DNA of 64,000 bases from NCBI GenBank assembly GCA_003640385.1, contig RCAB01000276.1:1-64000 (forward strand), read 5' to 3'. Below the pieces are notes generated by a model. It was not told the DNA's origin. It did no database searches and was given only the letters and a program-made list of their open reading frames with translations. Shown here one piece after another: positions 51,610 to 64,000 of this stretch; position 1 is the first letter of the stretch; the number at the start of each line of letters is the position of its first letter. A program made the position numbers and the translations under genes. The stretch is from Setaria digitata. Lineage: Eukaryota > Nematoda > Chromadorea > Rhabditida > Setariidae.

Positions 51610-54600
51610 GCAAATAAATTTTGTTTAGAATTTAACAGTATTTAAGTTTCTTAACATTTTCCAGCTAGCAAACTTTCTGACTATAAATGTAACTTATTTA
51701 CCAATCATTTTTAGATTTTGACATGCCTTCAAATTGTTGATGCTCATTTAAACTTCCTATCACATTTGTACTAATAAAGTAACATTTGTGTCCAAGATAC
51801 AGAGAAAATCTCAAGTAACACACGACAAATGTCATAGATGATTGAGTCGACCTAGATTTTGGTAGCTGTGAGTGTTTTTTCTTTAAAATTCAATCCTGCA
51901 ATGTACATATTAAAATAATATTAATCCCTTCATTTATTAACAATAGGTTAATCACAGGTGGCACATAACCAGTGCTGTCTCTCCTCTTTACGTAAATATT
52001 AATTAATTATAATTTTATAATTCATTGTGTTATTTGTTAAACCGATCTATTTATATCAACTAATTAATTTGTGCGCTTACCGTCACTGCACTTGACTCCT
52101 CCACCTCCTATCAACTTTCCAAATCCATCTCATCTGTTCGAAACGTTTAATGGTCATTCAGTTATTTACAAATATAGGTGGAAATATTGACTAAAGAGTG
52201 ATTTTTGAATTTTTCAACATTAAAAGTGCATGGCAAATATTGATATTATTGCATATGCTCAAGAATATGATAAATGACTGGACTGTTAAAATGTTAAGGC
52301 TCATAGATAGAAGATATGAGTTAGACTGAGCTAACGTAGATGCGAAAGTTGAAATACTATAAATACGTGTTATGACGTGGTCAAACGTGAGACTTTTGTT
52401 AATTTTATTGCAATCATCAGGGAATTTCTTGGTTTTGCCAGAAATAGAACTAGTAGTTAATCACTGATTTCTTATTTTAATGTCTAAAGCAACTATATTC
52501 TACTCTCTTGCTCTGCTTACACTGCTATCAAATAATTAGCATAAAAAAAAAAAAGAAAAAAAAAAAAGGATCGATAACTCGTGACTATATACATTACGTA
52601 GACTATAATTAAACAAAATTACAGATAGAAGTGGCGAGAATTGAATATATCTGAAATTGCTATTTCAAATTGTGAGTCACTTTAAAATGCTTTCAAGTTT
52701 TGTTTGACTAAAATTTGTCCACTGAAATTAGAACATCATTCCTAGTGACACTTGTTACCAACTTAAAAGGTCAACTAATTCATTTTTTACAAAAAAAAAA
52801 AGTACCGATTTTATTGGATGATAACAGAATTTTTGGACACAGATTTTGCACCGACATTAAAAGTATCAGTGTATAAAGGCTTCATTTCCTCACTGAATTT
52901 GCACCGTTCGAATTATTATTATGTCAATTTCTCTTTTCATCTAATAAATCAGAATCTAATGAGTAGAAAAACGAAAAGAAATCATTCCTAGAACATAACT
53001 CGGCTAAATTTCTATATATACGATTGGTCAGCATTTCCGATTTTCAATTACGTACAGCTGTTTAGATAATTCCGTCTAATTTTGCTACCACTGAAAACGA
53101 CAATTAAAATTTCAAAAGTCCTGCTGTTAAATGATAAAATAAAGATAACATGTGCTGTAGGAATAACAAAATATATATAAAAACATACTTCGGTGAAAAA
53201 GAAAAGATTGATCATTTAAAATAGAAGGAAACAAAGTGGAAAATCCAGAATGTTTAGATGAGAATAGAGATATGATGATATCGTTGATGTCAGATATGGC
53301 GATCCTAATTTTGCTTTCGAATGATGCATGTGAAGAAGATTGTTTCGAGGATTTACTTACAGAACAATGATCCAATTCAATTCCAATCTCATTTTGGTAA
53401 TTAAGCAGATTAATTTGAATCTAAATTATCAAATTATCAATTTTCAATTTTTTGTTCATAAAAATGCTATAAGCAATGATGTTATCTCTTTACACCATTC
53501 CAGAAGGCCATTTTTTTCTTTTTTTTTATTTGCAAATTGAATTTATAGCGTAAGTTATGAATCTTAGAAAATTTCGAATCAATTAAAGCTAAGAATGCAC
53601 ATGTAATTAATTACTTATGGCCTAACGCATTCAATTTGCTCTAGTGTAGTAAAAATGAACTAATCGGACAATATTTACTAAACTGCTACAGACAGCATTA
53701 TTTCGTTGCATATCTAAGATTGGAATAGATGTAATCGAACTCTAACATAAATTTCACTTTCAATCAGATGCTTCCGAAGGATTCGAACTGAACTCTATTC
53801 ATTGCAATCTATGAATATTTCTTATAACATCGATGAGAATGGTGTTCGGATCGAATGGTACAAGTGATCAAGGAAGAAATGAAAATGATATTAGCTGAAC
53901 CAGCATCTCAAGAACAGAACCATCTAAGATGTATTCAAAAATTTCAATCTTTATATTTTAAAGATGTCATTGGTATTGTCGAATAAATCCTTCCATCTTT
54001 CTGTTTTACCATTTCACAAATATTACACATCCACAAACAATGATAACATCAAAATGAAACTTTTCAGCGATATCGAAGCTCCCACATGTATGCTACGATT
54101 ACTTCCATTCAGATGATTGATTAAATGCCCAAAAACATATTCTGAATCACTTTACTCACTACTTTCTTTATTACTAATAAGGAAATCTGATCAAAGGTGA
54201 GAAAAGAAATCAGTCTGATTGGAATAATAAGCTTAATGCAGGGAAAAGAAATTCATCCTTAAAAAATAGATATATTTACTGCCTGAATAACTACTATCCT
54301 GGTTGATATAATAACACAGCTGATAATAAAAAATGTAATAAGTGGATATAATAACAAATAAAAATAATATATAATAATGAGTATAAAAATTTCACACTCA
54401 GAAAAAAAACGTTCAAGATAATGGCCTTGGAACAACTTTTTTCAACAACTTAATAGCCTATTAAATAATATTAGCTTACATCTCTAATTTGCAATTAAAG
54501 AAAACATTAATTAGAGTGAGTACCAACTAAGTATTCAGCAATATATGAAGCTATAAATATGAACAAATGCAATATGATACGACAAATATGAAGATAAAAA

Positions 54601-55469
54601 TAACAGATATTAGTTATAAACTATTTAGCAGCAAAAAATGAATCAAACGAAAGATAACGATCACACTTTTTTGAATTGCAAACGCTGTCGAAACATTTAT
54701 TTCTTTCGATTTATTTCTGTCATTTTCTCCTTAAATTTTCAATCTTGAATTCAGTGAATCGATATAAAATGATGTACTTTTACTATGAAAGGCCTATTGA
54801 TATTAACAATATGAACTGTAATTTGAATGATCAATAACTCTAGAAAAATTTCACTAGTGGATCTACAGTTTCGAGGCAACATAGCAAAGCTGTGAATGAT
54901 ACCGATTCCGATATTACCACACAAAGGCAACAGTAAAGAAGCTGAATGAAATGCCTGAGAGGATGAAGTTCATTTCTAATGCGATTAATATTAGATTATT
55001 TTTCAAAACTGTATAAATATGATTTCACCAAGTCAGGAATATCCAAATTAAAAGCCGTCCGACAAGCTTAATTGCTTTTGGTAAAAAAAAAAAAAAATCT
55101 GATTAACTTGCACAAAGCTTACAGCCATAAATTCAACAGCTCAACTTACATGCAAAAATCTTAAAACAAAGAAAAGTTTATGCGTCTATTAAAATGTTAA
55201 AACCATAATCAGGTGAATGCAACTCTAAAATCTATCTAACATAGTCCGGTGTTTCTTCACTTATTTCTTTATTGATGTCTTTCTGAACGATCGGAAAACA
55301 CTTGGTAAAACACTAGCTACGAGTTCCAAACTATTCTCTTATTGACATTTTTGCAAAACTTCATCCTCCCAAGCCTCAACATTTCATTACTTCTATAAAT
55401 TATTAATAAGTCATATTATTATTCCAATTTACGAATGCAAAAATGAAACTCACAAAATTAACTCGATCA
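51610..55469. other. Long spacer without a convincing gene
   Basis: This 3.9 kb lies between convergent FLAD1 (+) and the small minus-strand gene. AATAAA signals at about 51613 and 51774 suit FLAD1. A + strand open frame at 53212-53370 (52 codons) reads like protein (NPECLDENRDMMISLM, NDACEEDCFEDLLTEQ) and could follow a TAG acceptor at about 53223, but I find no partner exons. The antisense frame is also open. Otherwise AT-rich, with A runs near 52545 and 55083. Confidence 0.55.
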
Positions 55470-55838
55470 TTAGTGCAACGCATTTCTTCGTTTCTCTTCG
55501 GCCGTAACCTTTTCCACCAGTTCCGCATGACTTACTTTTTGGCGCTTTGTTGATAACTCTCTCATAAATTCATGAAATTCCCGGTTATCTCTTTCCGGTT
55601 CTTCCACCATCCATTTCTCGGTCTGAAACATATTCCACTTGAGACAGTTTCATCTCAAGCTAATTAATGTAACACATGTGAATATGACACATAAGGTAAA
55701 ACTAACAAATCGATCCACAACATGCGGTAGGCTGTAATACCAATAGCAGAAAACTGGCGTTCCGGAAACAGCAGCAAACATAGCCGTGTAATGTTTCCAA
55801 TTTAATGACGGCATTAGGCTAACATTAGATGTTTCTTC
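55470..55838 (-). CDS. Small single-span membrane protein, unrecognised
   Basis: Two phase-matched exons, 55838-55707 and 55622-55470, with a start at MPSLNWKHY (A at 55814), give an 86-residue protein. The frame stays open upstream to a TTATAG acceptor at about 55839 (EETSNVSL), and a further candidate exon at 55963-55925 (IEIQVNAEAVK) joins in phase, so the true N-terminus may be longer. Residues about 9-30 (YTAMFAAVSGTPVFCYWYY) form one hydrophobic segment. The rest is charged and helical (EPERDNREFHEFMRELSTKR, AEEKRRNALH). One short N-terminal span with a charged C-terminal helix is common in small mitochondrial inner-membrane and respiratory-chain accessory proteins, but I cannot name a family. 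It lies downstream of RNF14 on the same strand. Confidence 0.6.
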
Positions 55839-57322
55839 CTATAACAATTAAAAACTAGCAGGTACATCATAAATTAACGTTAACAATACGACTCATCCGG
55901 AGGACATCCACAGAAAAAGCTAACCTTCACTGCTTCTGCGTTAACCTGGATCTCAATAAAAACCTAGCAAATATAAACTTAAAAGGTTTAACATCATAAT
56001 TGATAACCAATGAAGTAGCGCCATGCGAATGATTTGTCGCGCATAATGAGGTTAGTCAACCTGATAACGACTAGCCCATATTTCAAATTTATGAAAGAAG
56101 GTTTCACATTACAAGAACAAAACCATTCCCACCAATGAGAGTTTTTGGAATTTACTAGAAGGTCATCATGTCAAGTTATTTACCTAAAGTGCAATATCAC
56201 TTTTCCTGCAGCATATTAATCTTTTCTAACCTAAATTCCTTCATAAATCCATCAATTTGATATTCATTTGTATTAGCCTTCGCCGACAATCAATCAGGAT
56301 CTTATCATATGTTTTTCGACGAGTAACACAATTAATATTATTGAATTGAGCTGTATGATGCTACTGAAGATAAAACTTGAATTAAAACCATTGCATGAAA
56401 AAAATTCACAGAAAGCGACTCTTTATTTCATAATGAGTGATATAATAAAATACAACATAATTTTAAATACTATGACAAAATGAGGATAACTACTGCTATA
56501 AATTTTCCCACTGACTAAGAAAAATATGTGTCTGATGGACAAGTGTTGTATAATACAAGAAATATATAATAATTTCATAGTCATAAAACAGATTTATTTG
56601 CAAGGCTAATAAGTGAATAGTAGAGAATATCAATTCCAGATAAGAAACAAGCAATTTTAATAATTTTCATCAAATAACCAATGATAAGCACCATTTCTGT
56701 TTTCAATGAATTACAGCTTTATAGTAAAAGTGATACAACAGGGCTTATAAAGAATTTCAATAAGATAAGTAAGAAATTTACAATCAAACACCTATTTCCA
56801 ATGAAAGTGGAAAAATTGGCAATGAGGAAGCAGGCAAAAAATCGGGAGCAGAGCAAGAGAAAATGCAAAAAAAAAAAAGAAATTAAATAGTTTACAATAG
56901 ACCCGTTCAATGAAAATAGTTCTACTATGATACACATCTACTACTGATGAAACCGGGCCAGTAAACTGAAATAATACAAGTAAGTTTTACTGTAAGTAAT
57001 CAGTGATGAGTGAAGAAAAAATAGGAAAATAAAGCTTGTAAATCTAGAGACTTTAAAAATAAACAAAGAGGACTAGCAGAAAACAATAAAGCATACATTT
57101 GGGAACCAATATATGAATGCTTCTCTTCAAGAGACTTCTGCGATGCAAAAAAAATTATTTTTTAATCAGTATTTTAATACTTTAAACCTTATCTTTAATG
57201 TTGCCATCAGCAAGTAGCCATTTATATATCTGAAAATACACCAGCACTGACAGCATTTTCTAGATTTTGGAATACTCCTGATACCTGCCTCCACATAGAT
57301 GCATTATTTCTAAACCTTAAAT

Positions 57323-60300
57323 TTATAAATAAGAATCCTCACCTTGAAATTCAAATAAAAGATTGACGCAGTTGTTTGGACCAGGCTCAGTAAAATGAGC
57401 GTATGGATCTTTTTTATTTAATACAGCACCACAAAGCCAACAAAAATAATTTCCACATTTAGTGCATGTCATTTTATTGCACCCATCGTTCTTCTAAAAA
57501 AAAGAATGTAATTAAATGCTTTTAAATAGGCACATTGGAAGAATAACATGCATGTGAAAATGATAATGATCAAACACGCGCAATAAGATGTGTAACCAAC
57601 ATCACAGTGAATTTTATCCGATTACATATAAGCATAGTACAGCAAACGCATTCCCTTCACAGAGACTTCACTCATATTCATATAAGGTAAGCCAATTCGT
57701 CCATTACACTTCATTAAAGATGCTATGGACATTTAACGATTACTTCATGTCTCCTCTAGTTCAGTTTGTTCTTCCAAACATTTCTACTGTTAATGAGAAC
57801 CTAGACTTCCAAAGAATCTAGAAAAAATCACTTCTTGAAAAATTTTTTAAAGAAAGTTCATGCAAAAATAATCACCTCAATTTTGGCCTGACAGGACGGA
57901 CAAGGTTTGCTATTAGTTTCGATCCACTGTTCGCTTTTCAGCGTTTCAAGCATTTGATGAAGGTGTTTCTTTCCGCCATATCTTCTATAAATTTCATCAA
58001 GCTGCGAAGCAGTAGCAGTTTCCAGCTGATCCAGCAACTTTAATCGTGACTCTGAAATTCAGACGAACTGCTATTAAAAAATGGATATAAAATATGAATA
58101 GATGATATGCCAGAAAATGAACAAGGAAAAAAATCTATTTAACTGAATTTGAAAAAAGAGTATTGCAGCAAATGGACACAAAAACCACCAAAAAATTAGA
58201 TACCACACTGTTTACCTGAAGTTAAAGAACACGATTCTATGCCATGATATGCTTTTTTACACAGCACACAAAATGAGTAGTAGCACAATGAACAACTTGC
58301 CAAACTGAAATGAAATAGCTTTTTCAACATATGTGTGCATATATCTTTTAGTATAGAATGATAAAGTCAACAGCGCTTTAAGGCATTCACTGTACGCCCT
58401 CATATCCAAAGAGTTTTTTTATCCTTTTCAACAAATCAGACTATTTGCAAAATCGTCAAATATCATGATAAAAATTCATTCTTAGCTTAATGAAATATAC
58501 CGATAAATGTACCTCGAACCTTCACCACCATCAATAATAACAGGAGCCTGGCAGGATATCCTCGGACATGCAACTACATCAGACATCAAATCTAATGTGC
58601 CTTCCAACAAGCGCTGCTCATAAACTTCAAATTCTTTATCAGTGAACACAAGCCGAATTTGTGCTTGTGTGGCAGGGTTATCACATCCATCATTTAAGCA
58701 ATCTAGCTGTCGAATCTGGAATAGAATTCTACCTACATTTTATATATAAATGTTTTTAAGTGTATCAGACTAGTTTAAGTAAAGTAGCAATGATAAGTAT
58801 TTAAATTCACTTGGCAATGATAATTACAGAGTAGAAATACCGCATTGTCCTGCAGCTTTTGATGATAATACGCAGAAACGCATTCCGTGCAAAATACGTG
58901 CCCACACTGCATAAATCTAATACATTCTTTCCCTCTTTTTGAGGCAAAGCATACCTATAAGACAACTACTGATGAGTTATGAAGAGGTATTTTCAACTGA
59001 ATAATATGAATAAAAAATGGTTTCATTATTCGAACAAATGAATACACTCAAGTTCTTCAAGCAGTCTTGCCCAAGTTACATCCTATGCTGCGCAGCACAG
59101 TGCCAGTAAGTTGGAGTTCAAAAAACTACATATGGTCAAGGAAGTAGTCCAGAAACAATTAAAGGAATGATTATTATAATTAAGCTATTATACCTTCTCA
59201 GCTAAAAGACTGCTTGAAGTAAAAAAAAAAAAAAAATTAATAATTTCACATTATTAATAACACAGAGGGAACTTTAAAAATATTATAGAAATCAAAATGC
59301 TTTACAAGGTTACCTCACAGTCATACCATTCAGCCTCGAAATCATCTTGCGTGGCTTGATCGTCAAATTCAATAAATGTTTTCAGAAGTTCATCTGACTT
59401 TCTTTTTTCCTGAAAATTTAAAAAATGTGAAATTACTAATGCAAAGCTTCTAAAATGTATAATTGAGATGACAGAAAGAAACTAGAAGCTTACTGCGTCG
59501 GTAATGCTTTCCTCCGAAACAATTTCATCTAAATTGATAGACATCTCAGATGACAAAATCTGCATAATTTCTTCCTTCAACGACTCAACCCAAGTGAATA
59601 AAACCGGCACACCATGGTAAGTCATCCACAAACCAATTAAAATTTTAGTCAGCCGATGTCTCTGAATAAAGGAATCCGCTATTCCAAGAATGAATCTGAT
59701 TCAAAAAAAATAATAATAATAATACATAAGTAAAAAAGAAGTAAAACAAGACAAAATAAAGATTGCTAGTTCTAATGACAAAATAGAAATTAGGATAGCA
59801 CGGAAAATCTACCCACATAACAGTTTAAGGAAGTAAAATATATACAAATTCAGAAATCGAAATAATAATTCAATAATCTTTTATTCATGTAGAAAAATCT
59901 TTTCAATGAAAAATACCACTGTTGAATCAAGCCAGCTTGCTTGAAGCGAAAACAATGGCATGGAATGCGACGGGTAATCTCGAGGAAATGTGAAACGTAA
60001 CAATAAAGGTGGCAAATAATTAATGCGAATAATTTTTTCACCTGAAAAATATGATGAAGCGTTCCTAATTCACAAAATTATTGTATTTCTTCTACCACAA
60101 TATTTACAGTTCATATAACAGTTTCGTCATTTGCTTCTTTCATTTTGTTCAGAAAAACAAATCTCTACAACACTTTTTGCTCATGTAAAAAATTATCCTA
60201 ATATTTTCTATCCATTTAGTAATAAATTACCATTTGGATTGCAATGTACTGCATGAAGACAACAGTAAGATGGAAAAGTAGACGGAAAGATCTGAAATTC

Positions 60301-60677
60301 AAACCAGCATGAATAGATATTCCTTTGTCAATTTTCGGTAGTAAAATAGTGATGGAGCCCGTTATCAATGAATCATCATTTATCACATGGCTAAAACATT
60401 CTGGTATATCAGAATATATACTTTCCAATGCTTGTATTTCATCCAATTGATCCTGAAAGATTTAATAATCTGAAATGATTAATTAAGAAATCCAAATACT
60501 GCAAATAATAAATGAAATAAAGGTTGATGTTGAAACAATTCGATAATTCAAAATGATTAATTAGTAAATTTGAATATCGGAAATAAATAAAGAAAATAAA
60601 AAGCTCACTTTACGGTTACTGTCATTTGAGTTGTCAAGCGTCAACTTTACAACTTCATCATTCCGTGCTGTCGACAT
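57323..60677 (-). CDS. RNF14: RNF14-type RWD/RING-between-RING E3 ubiquitin ligase
   Basis: A multi-exon gene starting MSTARNDEVV at 60677 (exon 60677-60609), then exon 2 from 60452 (DQLDEIQALESIYSD). RBR ligases carry ubiquitin on a RING2 cysteine. An N-terminal RWD domain is shown by EIQALESIYSD and by YLPPLLLRFTFPRDYPSHS and LQASWL (about 60030-59930). RING1: CEVCFASKRGKECIRFMQCG then HVFCTECVSAYY. IBR: ACPRISCQAPVI, CSLCYYSFCVLCKKAYHG. RING2: KPCPSCQAKIEKNDGCNKMT then CTKCGNYFCWLC; the GCNKM cysteine is the expected catalytic residue. The order and PYAHFTEPG tail match RNF14. An alternative 3' end exists: splicing at 57343 to a short exon near 57230 would end FEFQDI instead of FEFQGEDSYL. 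The ATG follows a CGGTAG acceptor by 2 bases. Confidence 0.9.
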
Positions 60678-61525
60678 GGCTACCGAATAAATAATAAATT
60701 AATTACAGAAACATATTATATAAAAATCATCTTCAACATATATTTCAGATCATCTGGAAAAATTCCAGTGAACAGTCTGATTTGGTATGTGCAGTAGAGT
60801 TAAATGAGGAACGAAGTATTACTCTGAAACTGGACTAACATACAAATATCCCGGAGATAATCCCAAACCGATACATATACAACTGCAATATCACTCAGTC
60901 ACCATCTGTAGCATGCGACGATAGCGCAACATCGTTTACTGCGAACAAACGGGAATGAAGAACTGGCAGTTCCGGGAGGTTTTTTGGTGTTTATGAGAGG
61001 GATGTGTTGGTAATTAAAAGAAATCATGTGGGATAGAAGTTGGGGAAGAGAAAAGTGCGGAAAATGGAATTTGGTAAAGTGTGCAGAATTTTCGCATAAA
61101 TTGAAGCAATCAATTCCGATCTGATTACTTTATTTTATTTTGTATATCCAAAAGCGTAATTACGTGAGCATTTGACGTGGAATCTGTTATTATGTGTAAA
61201 AATATTCCTACACGTAGCGCTAAGCTCGTTGTGTATTTTAAAATTAATTTTGCAATATCAAAATTTTGGGCACCTTTTCTCATACGGAAGAAATGAAATG
61301 AAAATGTTTGAAAATAATTTCAAATGTATCTTTTTGTCGTTGTAATTGTGTAATGTGATAAGTGAAAAGAGAAAGTTCCCTCGAAAAATTTCACTTATAT
61401 GCGTGGAGTATTTTCTCGTGAATGTTAAATCAGTATGGATTGTTAGCCCAACACTTTCTTTTCAGGTAATCCGGAATTATCGGTGTCAAAAAAACCGAGA
61501 AATCGGAAGAGACAGAGAGCTAATT
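60678..61525. other. Divergent spacer upstream of RNF14
   Basis: This 0.85 kb separates RNF14 (-) from the uncertain + strand gene and should contain the RNF14 promoter. A TTTTCAG at about 61460-61466 could be a trans-splice acceptor for the next gene. Confidence 0.5.
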
Positions 61526-63092
61526 ATGCTTAGCTGGGTCCGGTATGTTAATTAATTGCACCATGCACAGAGAGTTGCAAGAAGAATAACTTCTTTAATA
61601 TGATTATAATTAATATTTAGGTATTTCTGGTGGTATAATGTTGCTAATCCGGAAGTTCATTTATCCTCAGTATGGTGTCACAGGTATTTGCGATCCATCA
61701 TGAGTGGTATTCGTAAGGTAAACTGTTATGAATAATGATATTATCATTATCATTTCATGAAACAGTTATCATCTTACTCTGGACTATATCATCTTTTTTT
61801 TCGCTATCTTAGGTTTATATTTTTTATTCCAGCGAAAACTGCCAAGCTTTTCATAGGGGATTTTCGTAATAGTTCAATCTCTGCATTATAATTACCGTAG
61901 TTTAAATATCGAAGTTTTGTTAAAATTTTAGTTAATCACAATGATGATAGATCATAGTAGTTTTTCCATTTATCATTTAGGCCCATTTTGACTTAAGCTA
62001 ACTCATGAGGTCAGTGTAACATAACGCTAGACTACATTCTTGAGAATATGTCTATTGTCATCCGCTGATCCCATAGTTTTCTTTCAACAGCCAGCTGTAT
62101 TATTTGCACAGATCACATGATTATTATGCCTAGCAGTGAAGCCTTTCGGATCTTTGATACAGCCTATAAAATAACCTATCAATTTCTCTTCTTCCCTTTT
62201 TTCTCTACCTCACCGTCTCACTGAACAAGTCTTCTTTTTCGTTGATACTTTTTCCTAAGTAGAGAGAGATATACATGTAGTTGCGTTAGACTCATCTCAT
62301 ACTCAGTCATAAATGTTCGTTCTTTGCTACTTCCATAACTTATATTACGTCAAATATTTCCACATCGATAGGAAGAAAAGAACACTAAGTGTCGACAGTG
62401 AAAGTAATTTTTGGAAGATATTTGTGGAAATTTGTCAACGAATAACCACTTTCCTTGGTGTCTGTTATTAGGCTTATTAGAAAGTGTTTGTTCAAGATCG
62501 TTTATTGCTTGGAGTATTTCAAATATAGAGTCACAAGATGATAATCATCCGCTCTTTCTTGTTTCTTATAATACTCGACTTTTATTTATTCGAGAAGAAT
62601 AAATAGACCGAACGAGAAATACTGTTTACGTTTTTTACCATTTCATAAGTTTCATATTTTGCATAACCATTTTCTGTTAATGCAAATATTTACCTTTCAC
62701 CTTTTTTCTTTTTTATCTATTAACATCAGTTATTAATGTTATAAATATTCTTTGCTCGTTATAGCATTTGTCACTTCGCGTCCAGTGTTCTACGTTTTCA
62801 TTTTCCTGCTAATGACATTTTAGGTTAACCTTCCCTTTTTGCTGTCCCTCATGTATTGACCGGTTAGAAAATGAAGCAGGAAGCGAATAACTTTCTCCAA
62901 CAAATAATATTTAACTTATTTCCAAATTTATTTCCTGGCTATTTTCAACTATTTGCAGCTCAACTTGCTGCTAGTTTGATATTAGGCCTTGAGGAAACAT
63001 TCGGAAACGACGTAAAAAACGTCTTGAACTGCTCTTATCTAACTACGCCCCTATTGCAGATACAAAAACTTTCCGATCCAATACGGACCTAG
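61526..63092 (+). CDS. Uncertain three-exon gene, small membrane-like protein
   Basis: Exons 61526-61542 (MLSWVR), 61621-61717 (YFWWYNVANPEVHLSSVWC, ending SIMSGIRK) and 62868-63092 (KMKQEANNFLQQIIFNLFPN, then FQLFAAQLAASLILGLEETFG, ending KLSDPIRT) join in phase to a 112-residue protein. The first two exons have good splice sites and look protein-like. The 1.15 kb intron to the third is long, and a competing acceptor near 62823 would give a short ending VNLPFLLSLMY. The third exon has a hydrophobic segment. It has a faint resemblance to TMEM205-type sequences that I would not rely on. Confidence 0.3.
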
Positions 63093-63778
63093 TAGTATGT
63101 TCGTTTTTTCTTATCTCTTTTTTTATGTCTTGTGTTGAATTGTGTGGACTGGCGGCTAGTAATAGTTATTGAATGTCTCCTATCTCTTTTTTTTTTTTTA
63201 GAGATTCGACTCGTAGATTGATGCACCTTCATTTACAACAATTTCATGCTTCCTTTGGATTCTTCTCCTTTATAAATTGTTGTTTCAGTGTGTAAAATTG
63301 ATTTTCTCTAAAAAGATGAGAAAAAAAATTGATGATTGATGGTCTAGCTAGAATTGGTCTGGGCAAAATTTTTTCATCAGTAACATCAGTGAGGGTGTGT
63401 AGTTAGTGTCTCGAAGTTATCTTGAACTTTGCTTTGCTGTATTCTATTTATTCTCTATTCAAATTGATTTTTTTGTTGTCATTTAAATACGAAGATAGCT
63501 TTAATCTACATTTATTTTGTGCTTATATTCTCTTCAGCAAAAAGTCTATATAGCATAGTATATTCCAGAGTGATTATTGCTTTATTATATCCGTAGATGT
63601 TTCATTTCATTTTCCTTTAGAAATATCCGATTCGTTCTTCCTTTATTTGGGGAATAACCTTAGTCTTGAGAAAGTTGTCTTAATTTCAGTTTATGGAATT
63701 ACTTGGTAGCTGGATCATTGAGGATATCAAGGCAAAATAATTTTATTACATAAGGTGGTGAAGAGTCAAGAAATTGGT
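63093..63778. other. Spacer before the mitochondrial carrier gene
   Basis: This 0.7 kb is AT-rich with a T run near 63188-63200. It is probably the promoter or 5' UTR region of the carrier gene. A TTACATAAG at about 63746-63754 could serve as a weak splice acceptor before its ATG. I see nothing else. Confidence 0.5.
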
Positions 63779-63897
63779 ATGTTGGCGTCAAATACTGTTG
63801 CATCCGGGAACGGTAGAAAAACTGTGGACTCAACAAATAAGTTGAACTCAGTAACACTTCCGCACACTGTAAAATTTGCTTTTGGTGGAGCTGCCGG
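63779..63897 (+). CDS. SLC25A11: Mitochondrial carrier, 2-oxoglutarate/malate type, first exon only
   Basis: The first coding exon begins MLASNTVASGNGRK and ends LPHTVKFAFGGAAG, followed by a GTTGGT donor at 63898 in phase 2. The (S/T)VKF-x-FGG-x-AG stretch is the start of the first transmembrane helix in SLC25A11 oxoglutarate carriers, which continue MGAT-VQPLDLVKNRMQ; that exon must lie beyond the window end. The Ser/Asn/Lys-rich leader is typical of the variable N-terminus. The CAG at about 63965 near the edge does not continue the family sequence and is probably intronic. Only 40 residues are available, so another SLC25 member is possible. Confidence 0.6.
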
Positions 63898-64000
63898 GTT
63901 GGTAATTTTGTAATTACAAGTATTTTTCACATGTCGAGTTTCATTATTCTGTCCATACAAATGCAGGGAGGATCGAAGAGTTAATGATATGCCTTTTCAT

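Noticed and set aside
53760..53790. GGATTCGAACTG, resembling a tRNA T-arm on the minus strand
   Set aside because: The flanks do not form T- or acceptor stems, and no A/B box arrangement is present.
63960..64000. Second exon of the SLC25 carrier after the CAG at the window end
   Set aside because: In the required phase it reads GEDRRVNDMPFH, which does not match the conserved continuation of the first helix, so it is probably intronic.

Overview
The window looks like nuclear DNA of a nematode, most likely a filarial (clade III) worm. It is very AT-rich, with long A and T homopolymer runs everywhere. Genes are split into many short exons. Several start codons sit 3-36 bases after a free TTTCAG-like 3' splice site, as expected of spliced-leader trans-splicing. 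All recognisable proteins are conserved eukaryotic housekeeping proteins. I see no bacterial operons, CRISPR arrays, phage or virus genes. The genus assignment is inference. Exon boundaries were read by eye from GT/AG sites, reading phase and remembered family sequences, so allow 1-2 bases of error.

Layout. 191-2797 (+): 3' part of translation initiation factor eIF3b. 3929-12319 (-): nucleoporin Nup160. 12320-15956: divergent intergenic region with diverged tandem repeats, two clean inverted repeats and unexplained open frames. 15957-51609 (+): six genes in one direction: an MFSD14/Hiat1-type transporter, NOL6 (Nrap/Utp22), snurportin-1, an unrecognised coiled-coil protein, a DCAF17-like CUL4 substrate receptor, and bifunctional-type FAD synthase (FLAD1). 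51610-55469: 3.9 kb without a convincing gene. 55470-55838 (-): a small single-membrane-span protein. 57323-60677 (-): RNF14-type RWD/RING-between-RING E3 ligase. 61526-63092 (+): an uncertain three-exon gene. 63779-end (+): first exon of a mitochondrial carrier resembling the 2-oxoglutarate/malate carrier.

The genes do not form a single pathway. NOL6 (small-subunit processome) and snurportin-1 (snRNP import) lie 412 bp apart stop-to-start, with poly(A) signals followed by a splice acceptor between them, so they may be an operon. DCAF17-like and RNF14-like are both ubiquitin-ligase components but lie on opposite strands about 14 kb apart. The 30-37 kb stretch is the most AT-rich and homopolymer-laden part of the window. 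It surrounds the one multi-exon gene whose product I could not name.
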